64,000 bases of DNA from Odiellus spinosus (Eukaryota; Arthropoda; Arachnida; Opiliones; Phalangiidae): contig OY987225.1 in the NCBI GenBank assembly GCA_963920705.1, positions 11,851,334-11,915,333 of the forward strand. The letters run 5' to 3'. Positions 22,378 through 34,215 of this stretch are shown here, in pieces (the first letter of the stretch is position 1; the number at the start of each line of letters is the position of its first letter). The notes under the pieces were generated by a model that was given only the letters and a program-made list of their open reading frames with translations, was not told the DNA's origin and ran no database searches. Position numbers and translations under genes: made by a program.

Positions 22378-22551
22378 TAATTAGGTCAAAACTTTTAATC
22401 TAATAGCCCATGAGGTGCACCATGGCAGATCAGTATAATTAGGTAAAAACTATTAATCTAATAGCCCATGAGGTGCACCATGGCAGATCAGTATAATTAG
22501 GTAAAAACTATTAATCTAATAGCCCATGAGGTGCACCATGGCAGATCAGTA
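22378..22551 (+). repeat. 58-bp tandem repeat, three copies
   Basis: Units 22378-22435, 22436-22493 and 22494-22551 run from TAATTAGG to GGCAGATCAGTA. Units 2 and 3 are identical and unit 1 differs at three positions, indicating a very recent expansion. Confidence 0.95.
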
Positions 22552-23111
22552 TTTATTAAGTGTTGTTAATAACTTTCATTAACCGGCAAATAAACTGAAT
22601 GGTTTCATTTTAAATCTAAGTGAAGAATGAAAATTAAACGGTGTAAACCATCAAAATGAAAACAACGGCTTAAGCGATGTTAATATTCATCTAAATCGAA
22701 AGCACTTCTGAATTAAACTGTGTGAAATGAAATTTAAGAACTATAATTTTATGCTGAGAGTATTGACCTATTCGTTCTGCGGTGGCTCGAGGGAATATTT
22801 TTGAATACGGCAAAAACAAGAACTTTATCAATTTACTTATAATAAGATCGAATAACGTGCTGCGATCGAGATTAAAAAAGATGTCGCGTGCACCATAGGA
22901 TATTTAATCTTAAACCACAGTTATAGGGCCCCATAATTTAGAACAACAATAACCGATTATGAAGTTTGTACAATATAAAATAATCATATATATTAAATCA
23001 TTTCAATTTAAACTTGTAAATTTGCAATTTTAATTACCTACCACTAAATTAAAAAAATGGGTTAATTGATTTACTAGTGTTTAATTTTTCCAAAAGCAAA
23101 CACTAATTATA
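22552..23111. other. No recognisable feature
   Basis: AT-rich noncoding DNA; nothing gene-like is seen. Confidence 0.5.
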
Positions 23112-23520
23112 ACAAAACGTTGTTTTGCTTCGCACTTCAAAAAAGTGCATTTATAGGTAAAAATATCAAACCCGTGAAGGGACAGAAATTATAAATTATC
23201 GTTGAAAGAAATATGAATGTCACAGTCTAAGAAATCAGAAAGCTATAATGAAATAATTAATATGAATAAAAAAATTATATATAAATTCGGCCTATCGAAA
23301 CTTTAAATTATGTAGAAGTCATTCGTAGAAATCACTCTTGGAAAGGGTAACTTAAAGCCTACTATGCGTTTAATGGTAGAATTGCGTAATACCAATTAGT
23401 TTAAGCTGGCGCTTTTGAAATGTTAAGTTCTTAGGGTGAAGAATTATAGTACATTAATAGGGGTTGACGTTTGGATACCACTCGAGATTTTGAGCATGTT
23501 TCACCAAGGGGTATACACTA

Positions 23521-25907
23521 TACTCCGACCAACGAAAGATGAGCCCTGAGAATCTCGCCCAAATTGAGTTCGCCACCATCGACCCCATAATTATTTATCA
23601 ACAAGTTTTCTCATTTCGACGATTGTCCGCTTTATAGTCTGCTACTAAAACGATAGGGTTAATCGAGTTTGAGCTGAAAATTCGGGGTTAGAGGAAGTCG
23701 GCTTTTTGCAATGTATATTTTGTACGTTTATGTGTTTTGCATTACTATTGAGTATTTTCTATTGTATACGTCAGGGTGTCTATGGCTAAAGCTCGAGTAG
23801 TCGTCTATAATAAAAATTGATTTTTTTTGTTACGATAAGCCGAATGAAGAGAGACGAAATGGCCTAAATTAACAAAAAAGATTAAACAAAGGTTACTGAA
23901 ACGTTAAAACGTTTCAGTGACCTTTGCTTCCATAATATGCCACGTTGGTACCCCTATATATTACACAATGACGCAGGAACCCATATCAAATGACAACTAC
24001 ATGTTAGAAGCCTCTTTTTTAATATTATTTGCTAATTATGCCATTTCGTTTCTCATCATTCCGGTTTATCGTAACAAAAAAAGGAAATTAATAGTAGATT
24101 TCATTAAAAAATAACCTTAAATACATATAAGCTTACGTCTTTACATTACGGTATTCTTTGACTTGGTTACGGTAAAATAGTTATTCAAATATGGGTAAGG
24201 TAAAAGGAAATGGTTGTACTATTGGCCGGCAGGGACGGCTTATAGTTGCCAATGTGACCAATTACTTTGAAAGAGAGCGAACTGAGAATCGTTTGTTACA
24301 TCCGGTTGAACAAGTTCGAGAACGAACGGCAGACGCGACGGGTGTCAGTTTGGCAAGTATTAAACGAATAAAAAAGGAATCTCAAGACGCTAAAGAGCAT
24401 GGTAAAGACTATTCGGAGGTAGTCAAAAGTCCTGGGAAACAAGGATTCATCCTTCGGAGGTTACGGATTTAGACAATTTTCTGTGCGAGGCCATTAGAAG
24501 ACGAATTCACCAATTCTACTTGGAAAAGGATCTGCCGACGTTAAGTAAATTGCTGGAAGCTCTTAGTCAAGTTGATAAAGTAACCAATGACGTCCTTTTT
24601 AACGGAAGCCGAGAATCACTGCGATATGTAATAAAACATAAACTTGGCCTTCAATTTAAAAAGATTGACAATCGTAAGCACCTTATGAAAAGAAACGATG
24701 TTGTGGCCCTTCGCCGAAAATTTCTTTAAAAAAGTAAGAACTATTGACCTGAAGGACAACGCTGTATTTTTGGACGAGACATGGGTGAACGAACACCACT
24801 CCGTATCGAAATGCTGGCAAGCAGATGACGTAGCTGGTCCGAAAGTACCATCTGGTAAAGGAAGGAGACTCATTATTCTTCATGCTGGTACGTCAAAGGG
24901 GTTCGTTCAAAATGGTTTATTGCTTTTCCTCTCAAAATCGGGACTTGCTTACTTCCATGATGACATGAACGCGAAATGTTTCAAAGAATGGTTCAAGACG
25001 CAACTACTTCCAAACCTTGACCACCACGCAACGATCTTTATGGACAACGCATCGTATCACTCCGTTATTGTGGACAAAGCTCCTACCACCGCTACTCGTA
25101 AAGCAGATATGCAGAAGTGGCTAGAAGACAATGGAATTCCCTTCGTGAAGACTCTATTGAAAGCTGAACTCTACGAGATTATAAAACTGTACAAATCAAG
25201 AACCATACGCTACGAAATTGATGAGCTTGCTAGAAGTATGGGCCATGAAGTGGTACGAATCCCGCCATTGCCAGTTTAACCCAATCTAGTTAATATGGGG
25301 ACAGGTAAATTTCTATGTGGCTAAGGAAAACTTTGGGTTTAAACTCTCCACCGTAAAAGATCTGACACTGAAGGCCATTGACGCAGTCCGACCTGATCAT
25401 TGGCTTAAAGCAATTAAACACGTGGAGAAGATACTTGAAGAGTACTGGGAGAAAGACCCGGTAATAGAGAAAACCATCGAACCCCTTATCATAAACATGC
25501 AAGACGACGGCGAAGACACTGATATAAGTATATAAGACTTTCTTAAACAAGTTATTTCATGATAATATTTGGTATATCATATTTAATAAAAACAATTCTC
25601 ATATGTACAAGACTATTGTGGTTATATTTTTGCCTTTTCACGTATACAACATAGTGGTAGGCCATAGACACCCTAACGTATATAATAGAAAATACTCAAT
25701 AGTAATGCAAAACACATAAACGTACAAAATATACATTGCAAAAAGCCGACTTCCTCAAACCCCAAATTTTCACCACAAACTCGATTATCCCTATCGTTTT
25801 AGTAGCAGACTGTAAAGCGGACAATCGTCGAAATGAGAAAACAAGTTGATGGTGGCGACCCCAATTTGGGCGAAATTCTCAGGGCTCATCTTTCGTTGGA
25901 CGGAGTA
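23521..25907 (+). mobile_element. Full-length but dead DD82E-type Tc1/mariner-superfamily transposon
   Basis: Terminal inverted repeats of about 260-270 bp (starting TACTCCGACCAACGAAAGAT at 23521 and the inverse ending at 25907) are flanked by TA (23519-23520 and 25908-25909). The element carries a transposase pseudogene at 24191-25535. It lies inside the older element 23112-26274. The terminal words CCAACGAAAGA and GAGCCCTGAGAA are shared with the inverted dimer at 54569-57465. Confidence 0.87.
24191..25535 (+). pseudogene. IS630-Tc1-mariner transposase (DD82E type)
   Basis: The N-terminal part has a helix-turn-helix-like segment (RERTADATGVSLASIKRIKK, about 24320-24380). Catalytic motifs are VFLDETWVNEHH (first D, about 24770) and IFMDNASYHS (second D, about 25038). 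In the paralogue at 55 kb the third acidic residue is in NPIELIW, 82 residues after the second D. Here that position is TAG (25287-25289, from GAG), and about five bases are missing just before it. Frameshifts near 24430 and at an A-rich run near 24727 also break the frame. The intact enzyme would cut and paste the element at TA sites. The ATG at 24191 matches the start of the paralogue at 56166. Confidence 0.87.
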
Positions 25908-26274
25908 TAACAAACCTTTACTTGTGCCTTATCGTCACCTGACACCTCTGCCAAAGTTTAGTTGATTCTTACTTTTTCCCTTCTCCTAGACTTTGGTAAT
26001 TGTGATGGTTGCAGTTTCCAGCTTGTAAAAGCAAACACTCGACTTTTTATAACCTTTACATTCTTTAACTCTACATAATTTAAAGTTTCGATAGGCCGAA
26101 TTTATATGTAATTTTTTTATTCATATTAATTATTTCATTTTAGCTTTCTGATTTCTTAGACTGTGACATTCATATTTCTTTCAACGATAATTTATAATTT
26201 CTGTCCCTTCACGGGTTTGATATTCTTACCTATAAATGCACTTTTTTGAAGTGCGAAGCAAAACAACGTTTTTG

Positions 26275-28762
26275 TATAATAAAGATATTTTAGGTGATGT
26301 TATTTAACCAAACTATAACACCGACCACTAAAATACATCTAACAACCGATTCCTTCAATATCCTGTACAACCTTGATTGAGCCAGTAATAACACAATGGC
26401 CTAAACTGATATGATTCTGTTAACGCTAAAAAGCTTTACAAATTTCAGATTCACCAGTAATGTCTCAAAACGGCACTGCAGCCAGAGTGATGGTCCCAAT
26501 GTCAACAGGAAGAATTATGCAATTTAGCTGTTCTCTGTTTTAATTACAGAGTAAGTCATTCAAAGGCCTCTGACTATATTTATGAACTCTTTAAAAAACC
26601 GACCACTTTTTAAAACCACAACCCCCGTGCATGAACTACAAGCAGGAAAAAACAACAAAAACTTAGTAAACTAAGCTTGAAAGAAAATTTTACTTGATTG
26701 TGGAATCTGCTACTAAAACATAATGAATTCTCTAATGCTAAAATCATTTAAAAATATGATAAATTATATTAAACTTTTATCATTTAGTCTAAATTTCGCA
26801 AACTTGACCTGAAAGGAATACCTCAATTAGCTTAAATGTGCTTCGTAAGTTTAATATAGTATGCCTTGTTAAAAATGGCACCGAAGGCGCTAGAAGACTC
26901 AGAATATTGAAATTGGTGAATTCTCTTTCTTTTAGGTATCATGAATCTTTAGGCCGGGTCGAACTTTCTAAAATTGCTTCACGGGATGCCGGAACCGATT
27001 TTTCTTAGAACACGAATAACCGTTACACCAAGTTTGAATTTGGAAAAGCTACGGACATACGAGGTCATTCAAGTTCAATGATTTGTCTTACTTCCCATGA
27101 TGGAATGTTTTTTAAATATAAATTATATTTGCTTAGATCGATAGTGAACGGTAGGCTTATCATAGTGGTTATGTCTGTCCAAATTTGTAACGTCAAAGGC
27201 ACGACCCTTACGCCCTTTTATCCACACATCAAATGGACATAATGTTAATAGATTTTTAGCACTTAACATTCGTAAAGTTAACGTTCTTGGTTTTGAGTTT
27301 TTTCAACATTTTTGCAGAAATGTGGTCGGTTTATTTCAAAATAACCCACCTTTAAGTGTGAATAGTAAAGTTAAAGCTACAAAGTTCATCCCGCGAAATA
27401 CGAAGATTGGAAAATATTTTTTTGTATTTTTGATCATTCCATGGAACGAAATATCCGCCATAAAATCTAGGATTGCCTTCTGGCATTATTGGCTTGAATA
27501 ATGGTCTCGATGTTACACGATTGAAGTACTGAAGACGAAGAAGCATCCTTTTTACAACCTGTCGAGTATAAAAAAGTCGAATTACGAGTCAATTTCAAAA
27601 GAATTCTGCTGAAACGACCCTGAAAACAATTTTCTAACTAACAAGAGCAAGACAAGGCCAAATTTATTTCTGCTACATGTACTGCATTACTACCATTTGT
27701 GCACGAGGGTCTTTTAAATGTTCTCTTCTGTTTTAGTTTCGAATTCTCCAATGGCGCGGTTATCCTTTGCTAATTTCCTATAAGTGCATTTTCATTTACA
27801 CGGTTTTCATTAGCGGATTTTTCCAACTGCGCGGACCTGCCTCGTTCTCTTGTAACAATTGTAGCTTCTTATTTGCGCAGCTTACAAATTATACCAGAAT
27901 TTTATTTATTTATCACTCTGATGAGAAAACTGCACAGTTAACTTTACAAACATCTGGTTTCTGTTTGGAAAGCTCTTAATATTTTAATGTGAATTTTTGT
28001 GTTTCCTAATAGTTACATGTTTGGTTGGCTTAGGGCTTCAAATAAATTAAGATGAGGGCGATTATGGTGAGGCCAGTGCAAGGGTTTTCCAATAATGTTC
28101 ACAAATAAATTAAGATGAGTGCGCTTCCGGTTACTGTTTGGAAACCAATCATTATGTTAATGACAATTTGGTGTTTCCAGAGGGCTACAAGATTGGTTAG
28201 GTAATATTATAATAATATAATTTTCCGAAGCCTAATTGTTTTAAGAACGACCGAATTCCGAAATAAGTGATTTAGCCTACATATGGTTTCTCCGAAACTC
28301 AAGCAGTCTCCGAAATAGTGTTTCCCAAAACAAGCGCAGGTATATTCGTCCTAAATTTAAATTAAGTGTGGGGTTTGGAATTAGCCCGATTTTTTTTCTC
28401 AAAATAAAAATAATAATCTGAAATTCGCTTTATAAAGCTATATTTCTGTAATTTAAAATGTTCTTACCTTCTAAATTATAATATTTGAAATAAATTCTGC
28501 AAAATGTTTGGTGTAGTTTCCCATTTACCAACCATTAATATATTATGAGTATCGCTCGCATCTTACGCTTCCGAGATTTAATTTTTTTTTCTTTTGTAAA
28601 TCTCATCGAAGATTTTCAAGAAAAGTTTCGAGTTCAATTGGACGGTTTTGCACTGGCCAAAGCGCAAGTTTTTCGGGCAAATGGTATTCGACGATTGAGT
28701 GGGAAATCAGTCAATGATGCAGGAGCGAGTTTTCTGTCCTAATGACCGAATCCAAAAAATCG
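26275..28762. other. Noncoding region; possible short TIR element
   Basis: AAACCGACCACTTTTTAAAA at about 26595 and the inverse-matching GTGGTCGGTTT ending near 27333 could mark a ~740-bp nonautonomous element, but only 11 bp match and no target duplication is visible. A 64-codon minus-strand frame at 27352-27546 and a 65-codon plus-strand frame at 28545-28742 have no recognised similarity. A direct repeat (AAATAAATTAAGATGAG at 28038 and 28104) lies downstream. Confidence 0.35.
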
Positions 28763-29001
28763 AGCAAACAAACGATGCAAATGAAAATGCGCAAATGGGA
28801 GACTACACATGAAGACTTATTTTCTGGATGATTGAATTTCGATTACCTGTAATCTTTTGTTCCAAATAAGGTTCGGTTAACTACTTATTGCAAACAAACT
28901 ATGCATATGGGAAACTACACATGTAGACTTATTTTCTGGATGATTGTATTTCGATTACCTGCAATCTTTTGTTCCAAATAGGGTTCGGTTAACTACTTAT
29001 T
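28763..29001 (+). repeat. Tandem duplication of ~113-127 bp
   Basis: Copies start at 28763 and 28890 (GCAAACAAAC.ATGCA) and share GACTTATTTTCTGGATGATT, TCGATTACCTG and TTCGGTTAACTACTTATT. The first copy has an extra ~15 bp near its start. Confidence 0.9.
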
Positions 29002-29239
29002 ATATTAAGTAAATGGGATACTATCCCATAGTATATAAGTCTTTATTTCTCCTTAATATTGATATTGGGTGGCGTTCTAGAACAGATGCCCCCAGCACTG
29101 AGAGGCACTCTGAGGAAATAAAAAATAATTTTGGGAAAATTTCTCTTTTGAAGTCGTTTTTAAAAACTTAAAACGAGGTGAAGTGATAAATTACGTGTAT
29201 TTAAAAAAATACAAGTGTATTTTCAAAAACATTATCACA

Positions 29240-30522
29240 TTTTTTTTAAATGTCGTCGTAATCCGAACCGTCTTCTTGAATATTTTCGGTACTATTATTC
29301 AAGCAAGACAAACCCATAAAACATTTACACAAGGACGTCCCTTCAATTAAGAAGAGTGAACCAAGCGAACGTCGTTCTTCGGAATTCACCAGGCCTACAA
29401 TTCCCCCTTCGCTATTACCGTATTTTATGGGTCTGACCGTAAAAGAAATAATTACACAAGCGTGTTGGAGTCCACAAAATATAAAATTATTTGTAAAAAA
29501 CAGTACTGAAAATTCGGTAGCTAATTCAACTATCAACGGATTTAAAGTGCTTTCATTAATGATTTTTTCTCAATCACTACATAGCTCCGGAATTGTTCAA
29601 AGTGCCCACCATCGACGTTTACGCATACCAGCGTCCGTCGTTTAAATGATTCTTGAACTAGATGAAAGATACCCTGAGTATTGCGGATAGTAACACAACC
29701 GTTAATTGCGCGTTGTCGAAGGTTCTGGATATCAACAACTTCAGTGCGGTAAATCAAGTCTTTGAGATGTCCCCAAAGAAAATCTGGCAGGCCACGCAAC
29801 AGTTCCGTCTCGGCCTATCCACGGCCCAGGGAACGTGGCGTCAAGATGGGCTCTAACTTGAAGACAAAAATGTGGTAGGGCTCCGTCGTGCATGAACCAC
29901 ATTATTTGTCGCAATCAGAATGGTATGTCGTCAAGTAGTTCTGCTAAATTGTTTTCCAGACAGTTCAAGTAAACCTCACCATTTAGGCGTAGATATATGG
30001 GTCCAATCAAATTATCTCCGACCATTCCGCACCAGACCTTTAAACTAAATTGTACATGATGTGACTTTACGCTAGTAGCGTGGGGGTTTTTGTAGCCTCC
30101 ACTCATGGTGGTTGTGTAAATTGAGTATTCCGTCACGGGAAAATTTTCCCTCGTCAGAAACTAGCAGGATTCGTGGAAAATCCAAGTCGTTCACCCGGGC
30201 AAAAAACCTCTGACAAAACTCAAGCCGTCTGGGATAGTCCGCTTTGTTTAACGATTGAACCTTTTGCAAATCATATGGGTGGAACTGGGTCCTTCAAGAA
30301 TTTTTCACACAATAACACGGTTGACGTTCAATTGTCTTCCAACCCTTCTGGTGCTTGTTGAAGGTTCTTCCTCAAAAATGGGTAATACTTTTTCTTCGAT
30401 ATGCTCGGGAACGCCTCGTGCTTGCTTGAGGTCCAGCAAACAATAGCTTCCAATGCATTTCCCTGAACCAGTCCATACTTGAGATGCATATCAGAGTACT
30501 CTGAATTTGTGAAGTACACCAT
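29240..30522 (-). pseudogene. Mariner-like transposase with an insect-type N-terminal helix-turn-helix
   Basis: Read on minus, the N-terminal domain begins near 30510 with EYSDMHLKYGLVQGNA, the start of a helix-turn-helix domain common in arthropod mariner-like transposases. Further on come DYPRRLEFCQRFFARVND, VSDEGKFSRDG (first catalytic D, about 30170-30140) and QFSLKVWCGMVGDNLIGPIY. HDGA plus PHF around 29890 marks the second catalytic D, and FLWGHLKDLIYRTEV lies near 29780. At least four frameshifts or stops separate these blocks. The C-terminal LIVELATEF segment (29540-29510) closes the gene. Confidence 0.8.
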
Positions 30523-30819
30523 AATTTAAAATATTCTAAGTGCGATTTATTAGTACAGCTAGTTTATTTAAATACTAATTTGAGACTCATCCAATATCAA
30601 TAAGTAGATAAAAATGTTTGATCAAGTTGCCAAAAATATTTAACCATGGGATCCTTCTTATTAAATGTTCTAACTTCGATAAGAAATTGTTGCAATAGTT
30701 GCAACATTTTTTATCCTAATTTAAAGATTAAAAAGAAGGGTCTCATGGTTTATTTTTTTGCAAATTTATTTAACATCTTTATCTGCATGTAAATTTTAGT
30801 CTTCGAGTTAAAGCCCATA

Positions 30820-31190
30820 TTTATGCCACGTTCCCTGGGAGATGGATAGGCTGAACTGTTGCGTCGCCAGGCAGATCGTAAGATTTCAGTCCGTGTGATT
30901 TTTTCTCTGGGGACATCTCAAAGACTTTGTGATATCCAGGACCTTCGACAACGTTTAATTAACGGTTGGGATACTATCCGCACGCTCTAGATATCTTTTA
31001 CCGTCTTCGCGAATCCTTTAAACGTCGTGCGCTAGTACGCGTAAACGTCGATGGTGGTTACTTTGAACAATTTTTGTAAATTCCGGAGCTCTGTAGTGAT
31101 TGAAAAAATAATTTATCGAAAAAAACAATTTTTCATTGATGGAAACACTTTAATTCCGTTGATAGTTGAATTAGCTAATAACATAATTTT
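30820..31190 (+). pseudogene. C-terminal fragment of the same mariner-like transposase, opposite strand
   Basis: Plus-strand sequence here is homologous to the minus-strand 29500-29860: SLGTSQRL-DIQDLRQRLINGW, a VDGGHF-like block and PLIVELANN. The two C-terminal fragments therefore face each other across about 1 kb, as in a partial inverted duplication of the transposon. Confidence 0.8.
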
Positions 31191-31409
31191 TAGCGATAGC
31201 ACACTTCTAATTACAATATTGGTTGGCTTATGCAATTGTTCTTAATTTTGAAAACAATTTGGTGAAAGACATCATTCGAGTTTCCAGATTTATGTAATTT
31301 GAAGGCTACTTTTTGGGGGAGGGCATGCTCGGAAAGGGTGGGATTTGGACACATGGTTCAATAGGCTTTTTCTCTCATAGTGACCCAAAGAACAAGCACC
31401 CAAATAGCC
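31190..31409. other. No recognisable feature
   Basis: Short noncoding spacer between transposon remnants. Confidence 0.5.
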
Positions 31410-34215
31410 CAGGGAAATATGGGTATGACCAAGAACAAATTAATAACAAGCTAATTCCAACGGCTATGTAATGTACTTATAATGCTTATTAAGGGGAAAA
31501 AATTTCCTTGACTTCTGGGGTGTAAGACCCAAAAAATGGCCGCCAATTGAAAAATTTGCGTTTTTTACATTTTACGCTTAAATCGTAACCCGCAGAAGTA
31601 AACTGTCAATATAGAAGAGAACGAGGCTTTGACATTCAATCTAACGGTTTATCAGTCAACGTTCTATGATACCGTTCTAAAGTTACAGCCATTTGGATGA
31701 AGCGCCATTTTAATTTTTTTTTACTTTCTTCTAGACACGGAAAAAATCCTGCTAAAACTACTAGTAAAATCAACTAGGCTAGTGTGAGCATTTTTTCTGA
31801 GGTCTAGAAAGTAGATAGAATGGGGCAAGTACCTTGTCTTAGAAATTCCCGCTTAAATAAATCAGAATGCGCAAAATAACATCACGGGTCTTTTCTTGCT
31901 TTTTTAAAACGGACTCGTTTCTAATAACGAACGACTTTCCAATCTACATAAAGGAAAAAGAAGCTACTCAAAATCTTTCAAATATTTAAAGGAATTGAGG
32001 TATTCGTGTAACATATTTGTTATAAGGTTCAATAGATATCCCTTTAAATCATGAACCCTCATCTCTTTTCGTACATTAGTGTTACATTTCGTTCGCTGTC
32101 CTGTGCCCTTTGAACTTGTTTCCGTAGCTTTAGGACCTTGGGCATTACACAGTTCGCTCGCTAAAGGGGTGGCAGCAACGACACATTGTTCCGACGTAAG
32201 CAATGCATAAGAGAATTTTACTGGCGTCGCGGCATCCACAACCGAGCAGCATCTAGACTTAAGAGGTTCCCGTCGTATTAGGGACTAAAAGGATCCGGAT
32301 CTGTTTCTAAACTGGCTTGAAGACAACTCTCCATTTAGTGAAGAACTTGGACCCAATCAGGTATCGCTTGCGAGTTGCTAAAACCGATATAAATTGCGAC
32401 AAACCGAATAAGGTTGACGCTAGACTGATGCAAAATTCAACAGGAAAAAATTAAAGTCTGTTAAGTTTCGTAGATTGGGTCGAGTTTAAACCCTTAACAA
32501 AACCAACAAGAAGTTCCAAAAGATTAACAACGACGAAATATCTTTAAGCCCTGTACATATGGATGTTTAACAGGATAATACGTACAAGTAAATCTCCAGA
32601 ATAATATCTTTAAAATTGTTTTAAGTTTGAATTGGCGTCATATCCGCCATCGCTTTTGTAAAAGGCTTCTTAAGAGAAGGTATAAATCCAATCTCTTAAA
32701 GGAACTGGACAAAGTCGAAAAGCCCAGAGAATGATGAAATAAACTGCGTTATAGAGGGTGGCTATTTACTGCATGAAGTTGTATGGCAAAGGCCCTCAGC
32801 ATACAGAGGAACCTACCAGCAATATGTTAACTACGTGACATATCACTACGGCAATAAAAGTAGGGTTATGTATGACGGCTACGATGAATATACCCTCAGT
32901 ACGAAATATCAAGAACAAACTCGAAGAGCCACTAAACAAGAGCCAGTAATCATTCTTCAAGATGAAATGAATAACTCTAGAATTCAATGATATTTCCTTG
33001 GTAACGTGCTTAATAAGAAAACCTAAAATCAGCGAACGTTTCGGTAGTTCATGCAAAGTCTGATGCAGACACCGTCATATTGTCAACATCACTTAAATGC
33101 GAGAAAAAACTCGATAGTCGTAGTGGCTGATGACACGGATATATTAGTTCTTCTTGTATACCACACATCAGAGCACATTTTTACTATGAGAAATCGTTAC
33201 ACCTGATAAAGTCACGGATATTCATCAGCTACGTTGCAAGTTTGGCGCACTAGCTGAAATACCCCCGCTTATTCATGCATTTTCCGGTGGCGATGCCACT
33301 TTGAGCTTCTATAAAAAGGGAAAATTAGCAGCTCTAAACTTCTTCAAAGGTAACGCGGATCTTGGTGAACGACGTTCATCATTCAACGAAAAACAGGCGA
33401 GGATATCTTTCTGAAATTTTACGGTGCTAGAACTAAAACCAAGACCTTAAATCACCACAGATATTTGTAATACAACAAAGTTATTGCCATTGATATTGAA
33501 AAGTAGTTTCGATATGGCGTCACTACTTCCAACGACTACAGCCGTAAGAGTATACTTGAAAACTCAAGAGTGGATGGGAAATACTTTGAGCTCCGAGGAA
33601 TGGGAACTAGATAAATATAATAAACTAGTACCGATTTCTTCAGAGAAAGTTGCAGCACCTGATAGTATTTTGAAACTTAATTTGTGTGGGTGTTAATCAT
33701 CCAACCGTGGGAAAACGTGTTCATGTCGGAAATATGAAATGTTCGTAATGTATGGGGAATGAAATGGGGTTTCTTGTACTAAGATGCTCCTGAAGAGGAA
33801 AATGATGACATTCTTGATATGTAATTAAAATATAATAATCTTGTTTTTTCCGAAATTCAAATTTTTTCCAATTTTAATAAGCAAAATTCCGCAAGAAAGT
33901 TCAAAAATTCAAAATGGCGCTTCATCCAAATGGCTGTTACTGTAGAACGGTAAGACATAGAAAGTTGATTTATGTACCGTTAGATTTAATGTTAAAGCCT
34001 CGTTCTTTTCTACATTGACAGTTTACTTCTATGGGTTACGGTTGAAGCGTACAATGCAAAAAACCCAAATTTTCAAAATGGCGGCCATTTTTGGGATCTT
34101 CCACCCCCCGGTAGTGAAGGAACTTTTTCCCCTTAATAAGCATTATAAGTACATTATATAGCCGTTGGAATTAGCTTGTTACTCATTTGTTCTAGGTTTA
34201 AGCATATTTTTCCCC
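31410..34215. mobile_element. 2.8-kb DNA transposon with ~280-bp inverted repeats and a decayed gene
   Basis: The left TIR (about 31410-31720) and right TIR (about 33895-34215) are inverse copies: AACAAGCTAATTCCAACGGC with GCCGTTGGAATTAGCTTGTT, AATGGCGGCC-type words, AAACTGTCAATATAGAAGAG and CATTTGGATGAAGCGCCATT. Outer ends are near TAGCCCAGGGAAATATG and its inverse; no clear target duplication is seen. The enclosed gene 32230-33830 is of a family often found in invertebrate transposon-rich DNA. Superfamily not assigned. Confidence 0.75.
32230..33830 (+). pseudogene. Decayed gene of an invertebrate repeat-associated family (PIN-like acidic motifs)
   Basis: No intact frame remains, but the following are readable in order across three frames: INCVIEGGYLLHEVVW (about 32740), YVNYVTYHYGNKSRVMYDGYD (32820-32885), VVHAKSDADTVIS (33045-33080), VVVADDTDILVLLVYHT (about 33117-33166), HAFSGGDATLSFYKKGKLAA (33275-33340), MASLLPTTTAVRVYLKTQEW (33515-33572) and a Cys-containing tail (KTCSCRKYEM, about 33713). 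This order matches a large family of uncharacterised proteins repeated in many invertebrate genomes, with acidic motifs resembling a PIN-like nuclease. Activity is not established. Stops and frameshifts occur about every 100 bp. Confidence 0.6.

Larger units (their letters stand above)
23112..26274. mobile_element. Older TIR element (TA target) split by an inner transposon
   Basis: About 205-bp terminal inverted repeats (23112-23317 and 26068-26274) start CAAAACGTTGTTTTGCTTCG, include CAAACCCGTGAAGGGACAGA and end near GGCCTATCGAAACTTTAAAT. TA flanks both ends. The same terminal logic (CAAAAA..GNTTGCTTCGCAC and CCCGTGAAGGGACAGAAATT) is found in the compact MITE at 41800-42294, so both belong to one IS630-Tc1-mariner-type family. 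Without the inner insertion this copy would be about 0.8 kb and noncoding. Confidence 0.82.

Noticed and set aside
26595-27333. A possible 740-bp TIR element with AAACCGACCAC ends
   Set aside because: Only 11 bp match, there is no target duplication, and no other copy was seen. Mentioned only as a possibility in the regional entry.
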